Shown here: piece by piece, positions 12,947 through 26,900 of the stretch
How the letters are laid out: each line of letters begins with the position of its first letter
Numbering within the stretch: the stretch's first letter is position 1
Assembly (NCBI RefSeq): GCF_905220415.1
Contig: NC_059546.1
Location: 9,114,001-9,178,000, forward strand
Length of the DNA: 64,000 bases
Origin: Colias croceus
Lineage: Eukaryota > Arthropoda > Insecta > Lepidoptera > Pieridae
Direction: 5' to 3'
Notes under the pieces: model-generated
Database searches by the model: none
Seen by the model: the letters and a program-made list of their open reading frames with translations, nothing else
What the model was told of the DNA's origin: nothing
Translations under genes and position numbers: made by a program

Positions 12947-13153
12947 ATTTAGTTCTAAAGTCACGGTTAACCGTCCCTATTTGCCATTAAGTACAAGGTA
13001 TTGATTTAATTTATATACTTATTTATTCGAACAGCCAGTAATGCTTAACAGTATCTGTCAGTCATTGTAGCTGTTAAAATTGTTGCTCTTTGTATGAAAA
13101 TAAACGTATTATTTATATAAAATGTGTTTTTATTACCTACCTTTATCCCTAAC

Positions 13154-13336
13154 TAGCTGCTCCCCGCGGTTTCACTCCCGTGGTTCCGCTCCTGTTGGTC
13201 GTAGCGTGATGATATAATATAGTCTTCCTCGATAAATGAGCTTTCTTAACACCGAAAGAATTTTTTAAATCGGACCAGTAGTTCCCAAGATTAGCGCGTT
13301 CAAACAAACTCTTCAGCTTTATAATATTAGTATAGA
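13154..13336. repeat. SINE-like short retroposon
   Basis: Starts CTAGCTGCTCCCCGCGGTTT and ends CTTTATAATATTAGTATA. This is the reverse orientation of the copies at 15504-15703 and 50656-50865, with which it shares CCTGTTGGTCGTAGCGTGAT and the TATAATATTAG end. Confidence 0.75.
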
Positions 13337-13919
13337 TAATTCGTGGAGGAAAACTGTTCGTGAAAATGAAAATACTCGTCATAACTTCCTTTTGAATTTA
13401 CGTAAGTACCTACTCATATTAATAATTTTTAAAAGAACTTGTGTGTATGTGTGTGTATGTAATGGAAACAAAGGAAGCATTATTTGTGTAACTCCAGTTA
13501 GAAAAGCCGAGCACAAAGCAAAATAATTGAAATGAAAATAACCTAATATTGACATAATGATTATAACTCTACTATTATTTACCAAGACCGATTCATCTAG
13601 GTACATGATAACTTTAGAAATCATTGAACTTTCGAGAAGTTTCAATTTAAGAATAAGTAAAATATTTTTTTACAATTAAGACCTTTTACCTCCCTTTGTG
13701 AACTTGGATGGATGAATTTGTAGTCTTTCTTGCAAAAACTAATGATCGGGTATGTGTAGGTATATACCACACCTGTGTAGGTACCACAGGTATAATACCT
13801 ATAATATACACAGTATAAATTATAATCTGATTCTAGAAATGGGCTATAAAGATTTTCGTAAATTTTATCGATCTATGTACGATTCATTTTTATAAAATGC
13901 CAAAAAGTCACAGACAAAG

Positions 13920-14044
13920 CAGTGGCGTAACTACCTTGGGCCCTGGTACTATGTTGGATGGGGGAGTTAGCCAGTCATGGTGTTTTTTTTTCATCGAGAG
14001 ACCCTATTTTGTTCTTGCTTATTTGTTACCTAGCTACGCCCCTG
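13920..14044. mobile_element. short hAT-like MITE
   Basis: A 125-base segment bounded by CAGTGGCGTAACTA and the complement of CAGGGGCGTAGCTA (14-base inverted ends, two mismatches). The flanking eight bases are AGACAAAG and GATCAAAG, an imperfect eight-base target duplication (5 of 8). CAGTG/CAGGG-type ends and an 8-base duplication are hAT hallmarks. Confidence 0.5.
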
Positions 14045-14755
14045 GATCAAAGCTCCGTCATACAGGTTTTGTCTCACAGTGTAGGTATGTGTACACAACA
14101 CACACATATTGTGTCGATTGAGTGCAAAAAAAGTTTTGCTGCCTTTTCCTGACGAGTTCTTAGAAAAGTTATTTGCAAAAATATAAAATATAGGTATAAT
14201 AGGTCTAGAAAATGTGACATCAAAATATGATGTACACGTAGGCACGGTTTTTTGGTTTTGCCCAAAGAGTCAAACTCCAAATGAAATACCTACATAATCA
14301 TGTTAAAGTTCAAGTAAGACTTGGTGTCAAAAGCATATGCTTTTCATTCGGTATAAGATAATTGAACAGTAGAATACACTAATTTAGAAGTTGCAGTGAT
14401 ATTGATGTCCAATAAAAGATGTTTATTTTATTCATAATATTTTCATTTAATCAACACTCTATGTAGAGAGTGGAGTCGAGAGCAAAAACTAGTTTTAATT
14501 GATTCTCTGTTACTGGTTTCACCTATGCACTTTATACACAACTAGCAAATCGATTGGCAAAGTATAGTATCGTCGTATATTAACATTTAATGTAGGCGTT
14601 GCTATTTTTAAATCACGATAAAAAATCAAGGCTTCCTCTTGCTCAGTATTCACTCAAACACAATAGTTGTTTTTGGTTGCACGTAGAGATTACTGATTAA
14701 GAACACATAAATAATATTAAGTAATATTTATCGGTAGTGTTTTTATTTATAAAAA

Positions 14756-17700
14756 ATGATAAATGTGATTTTATTTGTGATGCTCGGTAAGTTGGATAGC
14801 TTGGTTTATTTTATTTAATAAAGCCGAATTAACTTTTATTTGTGATAAAAAGTAATAATGGATTGGATAAGAAGGAATATTTTTCTTTGATATCAATATA
14901 TATGTATAAAAGAAAGTCATAAAATAATACCTTCTCATAATTTGAACGACTTTCGCTAAAGTAAAGAGATAAATCACCAAAACATAACTAAAAATTTTAT
15001 TCGGAGTCTTAATATAATTGGTCCATAAATAGTTAACATAATCATCTTTATTTCCAATTCTTTTATTAATATTATTTCTTATATTACATATTATCTTCCA
15101 ATAGTTATAAGGATTTTTTTGTATGAACATTAATGGTTCACCTTATGCATTTTAATACATCTAAGGTTACACTTGTGCAATATCGCAAATGAAACATGAT
15201 CCGGAATTAGTACAACTAATAACTTACAAACCATATAAAATTAAATACATTACTGGTTATGTAAATTTTCAATGTAAACAGTTCTATCCATTTACACATA
15301 CGACTAATTTTATATTGCACATATTACATTCACTAGAGATTATAAACACTATAACTGGTACCTTAATATTAATTTTGGGTATTTATTTAAAATTATTTTG
15401 CGTAAATGTTGTAAAATAAAATATATCCCATATTATGATAATTTTATTTATTTCTTCTAAAGCTAACACAATCAAATTTAAAGCTTCCAAGTCAAGTTAT
15501 CTACACTAATATTATAAAGAGGAAAACTTTGTTTGTTTGTTTGTTTGATTGTAATGAATAGGCTCATGAACTACTGGACTGATTTTAAAAATTCTTTCAC
15601 CATTCGAAAGCTACATTATACAGGAGTAATATAGGCTATATATTATCACGCTAAGACCAACAGGAGCGGAGCCACGCGGGTGAAACCGCGAGGCACAGCT
15701 AGTGTCCAATAAACTTCTTATGTATTGAAATGTTCAATATTCGTTCTTCCTTGTATTTTGTTACTTTTTATTATTAAAAACATTTCGTGCTTAAATAAGA
15801 AAAAAATACACTCTAAATGTGTTCTCGTTTAACATGTGTCTTCGTTTATAATAATATCCATGGTATTTTCTTGTGTTTGGTTTTACGCGAGTTTAGAACG
15901 TTTAGAAATTAGTGTTTAAATTCCGTTATAATCTCTAATTTTTCTATTTTTTATAATTTACAATGCTATTTGATATGTGTGTTGTGTGTGTTAGAAATTA
16001 GAATGAATGGTTTCTTTCTTCTTTCTTTCGATCTTCTAATTTCTAATAATATGCTTTTTCAGTGCTCAGCACAGCAAAAACGGATCTAGCTGGTGAATGT
16101 AACCTGGCAGGCTTCTATTTCGAGCTGGGTTGTACTCCGGTCCCTCCTGCTGATAACACCACGATCTGCCCTGAGGCTTTCACCTGTCCGGACCTGCATC
16201 CTGACCCTAGCATGTGTTATTATAGGTGAATAAAACGTTTAAATTTCGCCTACTTGCCTACCTATAATCAAATCTAGTTCAAAGTATGTAAATGATATTT
16301 TAAAGACCAAATATTTAACCTATATAATTTAGTCCTTATTAGTTAATACAAAAAAGATATATTGTGTACTAGCTTCCGCCCGCGACTCCGTCCGCGCGGA
16401 TGTCGGTCTTTGCGTGGATGGTTTATTTCTCCATTTTGAGTAACTCGGACAATGACATCTTATAAATATCTATTGGACCCAAATACTGCTAGGTCTATAA
16501 TAATACGCAACGTGTGTTCGCGGTACCTACTACAGAACAACGTCTATGGATAACTGAAAAATTGAGATTAATTTTTTTTTCTACGTATTTTTCCAGGATA
16601 AAAAGTATCCTATTTTACGCCCAGGATAATAAGGTATAATTATACCAAGTTTCATCGAAATCGAACCGGTAGTTTTCACGTGATGTCTTCACATACAGAC
16701 AGACAGACAGACAGACAAAAATTTTTTTAATCACATATTTGGGTTTGGTTTCGATCTAGTAACACCCCCTGCTAGTTATTTTTTCAATATTTTCAATGTA
16801 CAGAATTGACCCTTCTACAGATTTATTATATGTATAGATTACGGAAATAGTAAACGGATACTTTCCCGTTAACTTTTAAGCAGTATAGACATTAACATAA
16901 GACATGCACTTTTCCGACTAAATTGCAATTTTCCTTTGTGATTAAGTTGTAGTCAATTGCCTACTGTTCGTTTGTTATGGAATGGGATCCTTAAGACGTT
17001 GTAAAATTCTGTATTAAAATAGCTCATAGGTATCTGGATCTATACATCCTAGGCATGTTTAATGATTCTGTTCTTTCGTGAAAGCAAAAAATCAATTCAA
17101 TAAACAATAACAATTATAACATTATCCTTCAGCGACAATGTTTTAGCGGAAAAGATTTCAAACAAACCTTGTGATAATGACCTTTGAAGTCCGAGAAAAG
17201 ATGCTTTATTTGACAAGGTATAAAATAAACAGTAGGTAATGCAAAAACGTGGGTTGTGGCCTTTTGTGCAATCATTCGGAAAGTCCGTTACCTTCGCGGT
17301 ATAAACCTTTTGTGCATGACATTTATATATATTCATTGATGTCACTGTAGTCTACGAATAAGAAACTCTACTATATTCACAATATTATATACATTACCTT
17401 TGTTTAATATAGAAGATAACTAGAGGTAGTAGTTTTTAAGAACGTTTTTAGCATGTGAAAAAGATTCTTTAAAAGTTTAAAGGGCTAATCAAATCGGTTT
17501 AATACAAAACCTATCTCATACCTACCTCATAATGAGTTCTAAATAATTAATTAATTACTATATGTTATTAGTTAAGATTCCAGAAAAGTAACATAAGAAA
17601 CAATATAATTCCAGAGGTAAACCATACGCAGATCGCTCCACCATACCTCAGGTGGCCATCAACAACCCGTGCTCGCAAGCCTGCAGCTGCAGTACAACCG

Positions 17701-19700
17701 CCGGGCCGCAATTCGATTGCGCGGCCGTCGACTGTGTAGAGATTTTCGACTCAGACAAAGAGCAGCAATGTATCAACACCTACGAATTAGACTCGTGCTG
17801 TAGTACCGGCTCCGTTTGTGGTGAGTCCGAATTAATTGCTCATGCAATACATGTACCAAATATAAAATACAATACGCAAGTATTGACCTTTTCGTAGCCA
17901 ATTAAAATTGCGGAGTGAATAAACGATATGGCTATATTCTATGTAATTATGTATATTATTTCGGAATATGCTTTTAACATGAAATACTTTCGTAATAGTG
18001 TGCAAATATTTCTATCGCTCATCGTGACTACAGCCAACTAATTCTTGGTGACCCTCTCTCCTTCAATAAAGATCACGAAGAGACAACTGTTATCAGGTGT
18101 CTTTTTTACCCTTAGTAAATTAACTTTGCTTCCATTTGTGGTAAAGGTGAATGACTTATTAATATTATATATTGAATTATGAATGAAAGACTATTGGGTA
18201 GTCGATGAATGTAAATTTGAACATCTACCATGTTTATATATCAGTCTCTATATAAATAGAGTCTGACCTATATGATATACATATATGAATATACTATTTT
18301 ATTTTTACTTAACTGTTTCTTTATGACTAAGCTTCTATTTTAGTGTGCACCATATTATTTGTATAGTGTTATTAAATGATGCTACAATGAACAATAAAAA
18401 GTACGTGAGCGGCATGGTAAAGAGGCATAAAGTTTGACGGAAATGTAGACGGCCTATTGTTTCACGAAATATTTATACAATCATTTCCTAGATTGTTGGG
18501 TTATTATAATTTTATCAATGGATAGTCAACCTTATAAACGAAATACTAATATTATATTATTCTGTGTCAGCCGTCCCTGTCTGTTTGTGCCTTGCAAAGG
18601 CTAGCCCGACCTTTTTTGGACTTCTACCAAGTACCAGAAGATATCTAGCTAATGATATCTATAAATAAAAAAGTAGGTATATTAAGAAGTGTTATTTCGG
18701 AACGTTATTTAAATTACTAATATCATTATGTTACAGGAAAAGATGAAATCGCCAAGCTGAAGACGTGTGAAGTAGATGGTCAAACGTACATGGAGGGGCA
18801 AACCTTCGAACCAAAGAATACCAGAAAAACCTGCATATGTACCGCGCAATGGAACGGCACCACTGACAATCCGTCGTATTGTAGAGATATCAATTGTGGA
18901 TTGGAAATACATTATCAAGATAAAATATTCGATAATTGCGCACCTGTGTTCGCAGGAAATATGAGGAGCTGCCCTATTGCTTTTCAATGTCGTAAGTATC
19001 TAGTGTTCTTAATTATCATAGTTTTACATAGATCTTCCTAATTATATTTTCAACGAATATGTAGAATTTGGTAAAGTACCTAATAAGTATGCTTTTAAGA
19101 TACAACATTTTTAGATAGATATATGAATTAATAACTTGCCATTTAAAATTATTTATTTATTTTATTTATTTACCACACCAATAAAATTATTTACAATCAT
19201 ACAAAATGGATTAACACGGTAGGTACATAAGGCCTTATCTCTTACTAGCGATCTCTTCCAGACTGCTCAAGGTAAGAGATAAAGAATTTCTTCTTTGTTC
19301 TAAAAAAATGTTATGCGGTTAATTAGTTATATGGAAGCTAATAATTATGAGTTTGTTGGTCTGCGGAACCGATATTACAAATATTCATCAGTTGATAAAA
19401 TCTATATTTTTATGACCTTCGAAGATGAAGCTATGCTATTACCTACCTACATTATTTCAAAAACATTAATATGATTATTTCCACTACACTCGACTTATCA
19501 CAAAATGTCTCCTTACAGCATCCACATCATCAAAAGTGATACGTGGACTCAACTTACGCAGCATCAGTCAACAGTGTTCTTTCGGCAATGTGACCTTGTC
19601 TGTTGGAGATGAGGTCACCGTGGATGAAAAGTGTACTAAATGCTCTTGTGATGTACCGCCGTTTGTATCTTGTTCCAGGAAAACCTCTTGTTTTGAGTAA
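14756..19700 (+). CDS. secreted cysteine-rich protein with VWC-like segment
   Basis: Five exons: 14756-14786, 16063-16225, 17615-17820, 18737-18991 and 19519-19700, giving 278 residues. All borders are GT-AG with matching phases. The N-terminus MINVILFVMLVLSTA is a signal peptide. The rest is rich in cysteine: PCSQACSCSTTAGPQFDC and SCCSTGSVCG in exon 3, and TCEVDGQTYMEGQTF, RKTCICTAQWNG and YCRDINC in exon 4. That last pattern (C-x-VDGxxYxEGxxF, CxC, CxxxxC) resembles a von Willebrand factor C module. Exon 5 repeats part of it as SVGDEVTVDEKCTKCSC. Membership in a named family is not claimed. Its likely place is extracellular, and VWC-type modules often bind growth factors or matrix. It converges on the collagen gene, with stops about 1.2 kb apart. 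Confidence 0.8.
15504..15703. repeat. SINE-like short retroposon in intron 1 of the cysteine-rich gene
   Basis: ACACTAATATTATAAAGAGG at one end and CCGCGAGGCACAGCTAGTG at the other. (TTTG)n follows the first end. It is clearly the same family as 50656-50865 and, inverted, 13154-13336. Confidence 0.75.
16368..16776. repeat. short retroposon copy with (CAGA)n tract
   Basis: Begins CTAGCTTCCGCCCGCGACTC and contains ACAGACAGACAGACAGACAG near 16695 and CACCCCCTGCTAG at its end. It is a second group of SINE-like repeats, in intron 2 of the cysteine-rich gene. Confidence 0.6.
19150..19300. repeat. probable LINE 3' end fragment
   Basis: TTTATTTATTTACCACACCAATAAAATTATTTAC followed by AAGGCCTTATCTCTTACTAGCGATCTCTTCCAG resembles truncated 3' ends of insect non-LTR elements. 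A weakly similar TTTATTTATTTTA start occurs near 53040. It lies in intron 4 of the cysteine-rich gene. Confidence 0.35.
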
Positions 19701-20918
19701 TTTTAAGATATTCTCATAGATATGAACCGTTATTAATTATCATCATGACATAAGGAAGTTTTGATTATTCTAACTATTCTAATTATTCTTATAGATATTT
19801 ATTATTAAGAAACATTAATTGAAGAGAAATTGTTTTTTCTTGAATTTATAGAAAACATTTTTCATGTTTACCTAAGACGTACTTATACTGTGATTTATAA
19901 GATTTAAATTTCACGGAACAAATTGAATACAATATGTTATTAATTCGATTCAGATTGTGGCGTTAAAATCACAGAGTTAAAATGTGTTTTTAAATCAAAT
20001 ACAGTACCTATCTAAAGAAAAGGTTTTAGAATCTAATGTAACAGGTACTCTGTATCCAACGGAAAATTAGGTAGTTAAGTACCTACTTACCTAATAAAAT
20101 TAAGTGATGTTTTTTTTCAAAAACTTTCATAGACTCTACGTATTAAGAAAAGTGTTTTAAATGAAAGAAATTTTCATATTCATGAACTTTAATTATAGGT
20201 ATTTAATTGCTATATTTATAAAAGTGTAAATATAGGTACTTGATAATCTCTTTAGTCTTAAATTTAATAGGATTACAGTTTCTTATAAACGAACTTAATT
20301 CTATTTAAGGTTATTTACAATTATGTACACAGCCTTATGGACCATTATAAATTATTATAAGACAATGTTGTGACGATTTATTTACAAATTTAAGTACTTA
20401 AACTAGAAATAAAATAAATTTGATACAAAAATATCTAGTTGTTTTATTCACAAAACCTAACCTATGAGATTCTAAATAGGAATCACTTATAAATATATTT
20501 GGCATTAACTTACAAAACTATTGTATAAATGCTGTAAATTCGTTTATATCGAATATATGTCTTAAATCTAATACACATTCATAATATGAATTTATCTCAA
20601 GTGCATCTACAGTTATCACTTTCAATAAAATTGATATGATTTTTCTTATCAAAGCACCAAAAGAACGTCATGCTAGACGACCTTATTAAAAATAAAAAAA
20701 AAACAATAACGTCGTACACAAATTTAAAAATGGAACATTACAATCATTTCTTTTTTATTATGCCAATGAAGGAACTGGCCAGTTAAAATTCCAAAATTTT
20801 AAATTTGGAATGAAAGAACAGTTTTTAAACGTAATATACGAACTTGCCAGTGTCGCGTAAAAAGAATTACAATTTTTTTTTTCGAAATTTTGAATTTGGA
20901 ACAAATAACATGAACATT
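19701..20918. other. convergent 3' intergenic region
   Basis: Contains the 3' ends of the cysteine-rich gene and of the collagen gene, which face each other. AATAAAATAAATTTG near 20410 is a plausible poly(A) signal for the plus-strand gene. No coding sequence is seen. Confidence 0.5.
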
Positions 20919-23900
20919 TTAAGCGAAACAAGCGAGACCCAGTTCTATTCTGAACATTTGGTTGTTTCTCCCAACGTCTCTTACGGCTACATCCAGTAAT
21001 GGAAGTCTATTCGGTTTATCCGTTTCGTATTGTACTATTGTCTTTGCCCAATCTTGCTGTTTGTGCTGTTGGAAAAATAAGAATTATTGTGAATTTAGTA
21101 GATTTAGTGATTTCAAAAACTTCATGGAAACAATGCATAGATTACGATAATAATTTGACAAGAAAAAAATTTATAGTATTACCCATAGTACATTTAATTA
21201 TTCATGGCGGAGCAAATTAAAAAAAAAACCCTTAAAAATTACTCCAGATATTCTTGATTTGGAAATAAGCTGAGTCACGTTCTCGAAAAAACTTTTCTTA
21301 TATCGTTTTTTTTTTTTTTTTTTTTTTTTTATGCAATAGGAGGCAACAGAGCAGACGCGTCACCTGGTGGTAAGTGCTCCACGTCGCCCATATGTACCCA
21401 CAGTGCCAGAGACATTGTGAGTATGTTGCCGGCCTTTCAGGTAGGAATATGCTCTTTTCTTGAAGGTCCCCAGTTCATAGCCGTTTGGAAAAGCCGCATG
21501 AGGGAGTTTGTTCCAGATGTCTGTAGTGCGCGGGAAGAAAGACCTTTTAAAGCGCACAGTTGTAGATTGCCAACAGTCAAGGTGGTGAGGGTGGTATTGT
21601 TGACGATGTCGTGCTGTACGGTGGTGGAACTCGGCGGCGGGTAATGTTCCAAACAACTCTTCAGAGCACTCCCCATAGTAAATGCGATAGAGAACGCATA
21701 AAGAAGCGACATCTCTTCGCAGCGCCAAAGTATCGAGCCGATCGGTGAGACTTGGCTCGTTAACAAGTCGTACAGCTCTCCTTTGAATGCGGTCAAATGG
21801 AAGGAGGTATTGTTGGGGTGCCCCGGCCCAGATGTGGGAGCAGTATTCCATGTGCGGCCTAACTTGCGCCTTATATAGCTTGAGGCGATGGTGCGACGTG
21901 AAATACTGCCCCGCTCTACAGAGCACACCAAGTTTTTGTGAAGCCAACTTGGCTTTTCCTTCCAAGTGACAAGAAAACTGTACGTTACTCGAGATTTCGA
22001 GACCAAGGATTCCGATACTGGCTGCGGCTGAGAGAGGAGTACCCTGAAAAGTAGGAGCTATGACGAAGGGGAGCTTTTTAGCGGTAAAGGCGCATACCTG
22101 TGTCTTTTTGGGGTTAAATTGGACTAGGTTTAGTCGGCCCCATTCTGAAACCTCTTGTAAAGAAGTTTCAATCTCAGACACAAGGTTGTTCCGGCACTCA
22201 ATGACGCGCTCCTGAGAAATATTGCTGCGGCCGGTATATACTGCATCACCAGTACTGTCATCTGCATAGCAATGAATGCTGCCGTTGAGCAGCATATCAT
22301 TGATATGCAGAAGGAACAGAGTGGGAGACAAGACACAGCCTTGTGGGACACCAGCATTCACAAGCTTAGGATCAGAGCAGGAACCGTCGACTACGACACT
22401 CATGCTACGCTCTGTGAGGAAACTGGCGACCCACTGGCAAAGTTTCTCAGGAAGCCCATAGGAAGGAAGCTTTGCAAGAAGCGCTTTGTGCCAAACCCGG
22501 TCAAAGGCTTTCGCTATGTCCAAGCTGACTGCTAAGCCTTCACCCTTGCTCTCGATCGCCGTTGCCCATCGATGAGTTAAATATACAAGAAGATCACCAG
22601 CTGAGCGACCGCGACGGAAACCGTACTGTCGGTCACTGATCAGCTGGTGTTCCTCCAGATAATTCAACAGCTGGCGATTGATAACGGTTTCCATTATCTT
22701 GGAGAGCAAGGAGGTGATGGCTATGGGTCGATAATTGGACGGATCCGAGCGATCGCCCTTTTTCGGGATGGGGTGCACTAATGCTTTCTTCCATGAATTC
22801 GGGAAAACGCATGTGGAGTAGGAGTGCCGGAAAAGGCGCACGAGGACCGGTGCCAACTCTGGTGCACACATCTTCAGCACAATTGGAGGAATACCGTCGG
22901 GGCCACTCGACTTGTGGACATCTAGAGCGAACAGTGCCTTACGCACAGCACTCTGGGTAAATCGGATGTCCGGCATAGAGCCATCAAGCCGTGGGATGAT
23001 AGGTGGTGAGTTCCCCATGTCATCTAAAGTCGAGTTTGCGGCAAAGAGGGAGCTAAGGAGATCAGCTTTCTCTTTTGCCGTGTGGGCCAACTGATCATTC
23101 TCCATGCGCAGAGATGGTAGGGACGGCCCGGCTGACAGAAGTTCCCTTGCACAGCTTTGGCGAGTGCCCAAAAGGCTCGTGTTCCCGAAGGAAGTCGGGC
23201 AAGTTTCTCACCAAGCTTAGCAATATGCTCTGACTTTGCTTTCGCTATTGCTCTTTTGAAAGACCTGGAGGCCGAGTTTAGTTCTCTCTTGAGTGTACAG
23301 GCGTTTGGATCACTAGACACGAGCGCATTGGCCCAGGCTTGGTAACAGTCTTGTTTTCGGCGGGACGCCGATTTACAAGAGCTACCAAACCAAGGCTGGG
23401 ACTTGCCACCGACGGGCACAACAGAGTTTGGAATAAAAAGCTCCATCCCCTGAAGTATCACATCAGCAACAGAGTCGGCACAAGTGCTAGGATCATCTGC
23501 CGAGAAGCAAACACGGCCCCAGGGATAGGATGAAAAGAATGTACGCATCCCATCCCAGTCTGCTGACTTGTAGTGCCAAACGCGACGGCGGCCATTACAA
23601 TGAGGTCGTGGATATCGCAGGATTGGCACCACACTCCGTATTAGGCAGTGGTCGGATGAACCTAAAGGAGCATCAACATTGACCTGATAGCCATCCGGAT
23701 GGGAAGTCAGCAGAAGGTCCAACAGTGAAGGCGTATGATCCTCTACATCTGGAATTCGCGTGGGCGATGCTACCAGTTGAGTGAGACCATATGCAAGAGC
23801 AAAGTCATGGACAGATTTACCCGCATGATCAGTGGTACGAGACTGGAGCCATTCAACATGATGAGCGTTGAAATCACCAAGGACCACAATTTCGGCGGAA

Positions 23901-26900
23901 GGAATCTGTAGGAGCATGGTATCAGCAGCGGATTGTATATGTTCAAAGAGTCGGTCGGTTTCATCATTACCGCTGTGGGATCTGTAGAGGCACGCATAGA
24001 CGCGGGGATGGTCATCGCAATCTACGCGTAACCAAAGGATGGATAGATCCCTACCTTCAAGATAACCGAGGCGTCGAAAGCAGATATCGTTCCGGATGAA
24101 TGCGCATACACCAGCGCGAGGTATAAAGTTGTGCTCCAGATTGTATCCTGGGTAATTGAGATATGATGTATTAGAAGGGAAAGATATCTGCGTTTCGGTT
24201 AAAAAGAGCAAGGCCGGCTTCACCGTCTCAAGATGGTAATGGACGGCGTTGATGTTAGAGTGTAAGCCCCTTATATTACAGAAATTCACGCAATGCGTGG
24301 AAAGGGGTGCAGCGGTCTTTTTTCTCTTGTTGCCCCGGGTATGAGTAACGAGCGGGATTTTGCCCTCCCCAGAATACGCAGGGCAGCCTGAACGTGAGTG
24401 CTCAGGGAGGGATTCTCCAGCACTAAAAGTGTTGGTACCCTCCTGGGGTAATAATATTTGTAATTCCGCTGCCATATTAGGAAAGGGGATGGGGGGAAGT
24501 GGGCTTCCGGTATGTCTCACTCACCAATGCGAAACGCTAGACGCTTTACGCCGGTTTTCTGTGAGATAGTGGTATCGCGCCGGACGGACTACAGCCCATT
24601 CGTGCTACATACAAAAGAGGACTATTATATGTAGCTGTATGTAGTCCTACCACTCTAGGGTACACTCACTCTATTTTTTTTATAATCCAACTCACCTGGC
24701 ATTCATCCAACAGGGCGGTATATCTCAACCGATTATTCGCTTTGGGCAATATCTCGGCGTCATTAAAAGCCAATAATTTGAGGCCATGTTTATAATTTCT
24801 TGTTTCTGGATCGTAATAACCGACTGTGTTCTTGCAGTGTAGCGTTACGTTTTGTACCGCGCTCACTGAGAGCAGTTGGAGGTATGTGAGCTGGCTGTGG
24901 TCTGCTTTGTAGGAGATCTGGGGAAAATTTTGTTGCTTCGTAATTTGGAAAGAATATACAATACAATACAATGCAATACAATACAATACAAAAAAGATTG
25001 ATTCGACAATATACAATGAGAGAGGAAATATGGCAAGAGAAACAATGAGATAGGAGAAACAAAAAAGATGGTTGGTATATGGTGAAGAGTTTATATGGAA
25101 AAAAAGGTCGCACAGGTTGGTTTGGGTAGAGCAAATATCAGTGGGAAGAATGGAGCTAGAGAGCTAGAGAAAGAATTTTTGATATGGTTTCAGATTTTTT
25201 CTAGATTATCTATTTAAAAAATGTTGCTTATTTATATGAAGAAATAGACGAAATAAATAAAGAAAGATATTAATAAGTCAATAAAAAAGGACTTCTGTAT
25301 GAATTGGTGTAAAATAACAAAAAAGGATAAAATAAAATACTAATATGAAACTATGACCATCTTCAAAGATGGCTTTGAGTAGTAACTCATTTATTCTTTT
25401 ACCCTCATTTATTTTTTCACCATTTTTTTTCATCGAATTAAAATTAAAACTTGGGCAGGATATCACAAAAAACATTGCTCTCACCGTAAACCCATCCTCC
25501 ATTTCGCTCAACCAGGCTTCATTTCTACCATGATGTGTTATTTCTTTAGATTCAATAGGTTTGGGGAAGACACAGCTAGCGCCAGTTTCCATGTCGCAGT
25601 GGACGAGGATCGCGTCGTTGGTGTCACCCGCGTTGGGGTCGATCCAATATTGACCTTGAGGGAAAGAAAAATGTTTTCTTTTGAAATAAAAAAAGATGAA
25701 ATGAAATTGAGAAAATGCTAATGTTTAATTTGCAAATTAAAATATCTTTAATTTCTTACATTAAATACAGGAATTTATTGACATTCTGAACTTTCAGAAT
25801 TTTAAATTACTTATTCAGATAAGATTTTTATCAATTTTGGTCGGCATCGGAGTATACAATATATGTGCAAAGACCACACAAAAAATATTTAACTGGATAT
25901 TTTTGTGTGTGTTTTTCTTTCTGTTTATTTAAATTAATACTTACCACTACTAAATTCAGGGTGATGATATTTGATATCTCCACAGGTTTTCGCAGGTGCT
26001 TCCTTACTTCCATCTGGTCGAAGGAACTTATCAAGAGACACTTTGAGCCTTTCATACGCTTTCATGACTATTTGCTTCCTTTCAGCGAGAGGTAAGTCGT
26101 CTTTGAAGAAACGGGGAGGTATGTTAGGGTCGTCGCCTAGTGGGTCTGGTCCTTTGATTTGACCTGAAAAAATTTTGTTAATAGTGGGTATTTTTAGAAC
26201 TTGATGACAGTTTTATAGTCATGAAAATGTACTACAGACTTTTAAAAAAAAATCAAATAGAGAACATCTTTTTAAAATTTTTAAAAAGATGTTCTCTATT
26301 TGAAAAGGCAATACGTATATTTTTTTGATGTTTTTAAATATTATATTGAGGCAAAAATTCATAGCAGAAAAATTAGTTACTAGGTATCTAATGTCTTACC
26401 TTGTTGTAACATAGCAGCAATAGCAGCAGCGTCATACGCCAGTCCCTCGCCGGGAGGCCCTGGAGGGCCAGGAGGTCCTGCAGGCCCTGGAGTTCCGTGT
26501 CGTCCTGGTTCGCCGGGAGGTCCCCGGGACCCAGTGGGTCCCTGTGATCCTTGTGGACCTGGACTGCCGTCTCTACCGGGTGGTCCTAGAAATAGATATT
26601 TTTAGTTTGTTGTGTCTGTAACTTTACACAAAGTTATACCCTTTGTTGTACCATCATCCTTCATACGCCATATTCTTTTGCTATAATATGAACTTCGTAT
26701 TCATTATAATATGAATATAATCACATCAAATTCGTATGTACTGTCTCTACATATGAACTCACCACGACTCCCCGCATCTCCATCTTTCCCCGGTGGCCCC
26801 ATGGCCCCGGGCAGCCCGCGGTCCCCGGCCCGTCCCGGCGCGCCCACCATCCCGGGCAGGCCGGGCAGCCCCGCGTGCCCCTTGGCCCCGTCCGCCCCCG

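Larger units (their letters stand above)
12947..14755. other. intergenic sequence with transposon debris
   Basis: Holds the 3' UTR of the DM9 gene, a SINE-like copy and a small hAT-like MITE (listed separately), and otherwise AT-rich DNA with no recognised gene. Confidence 0.5.
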
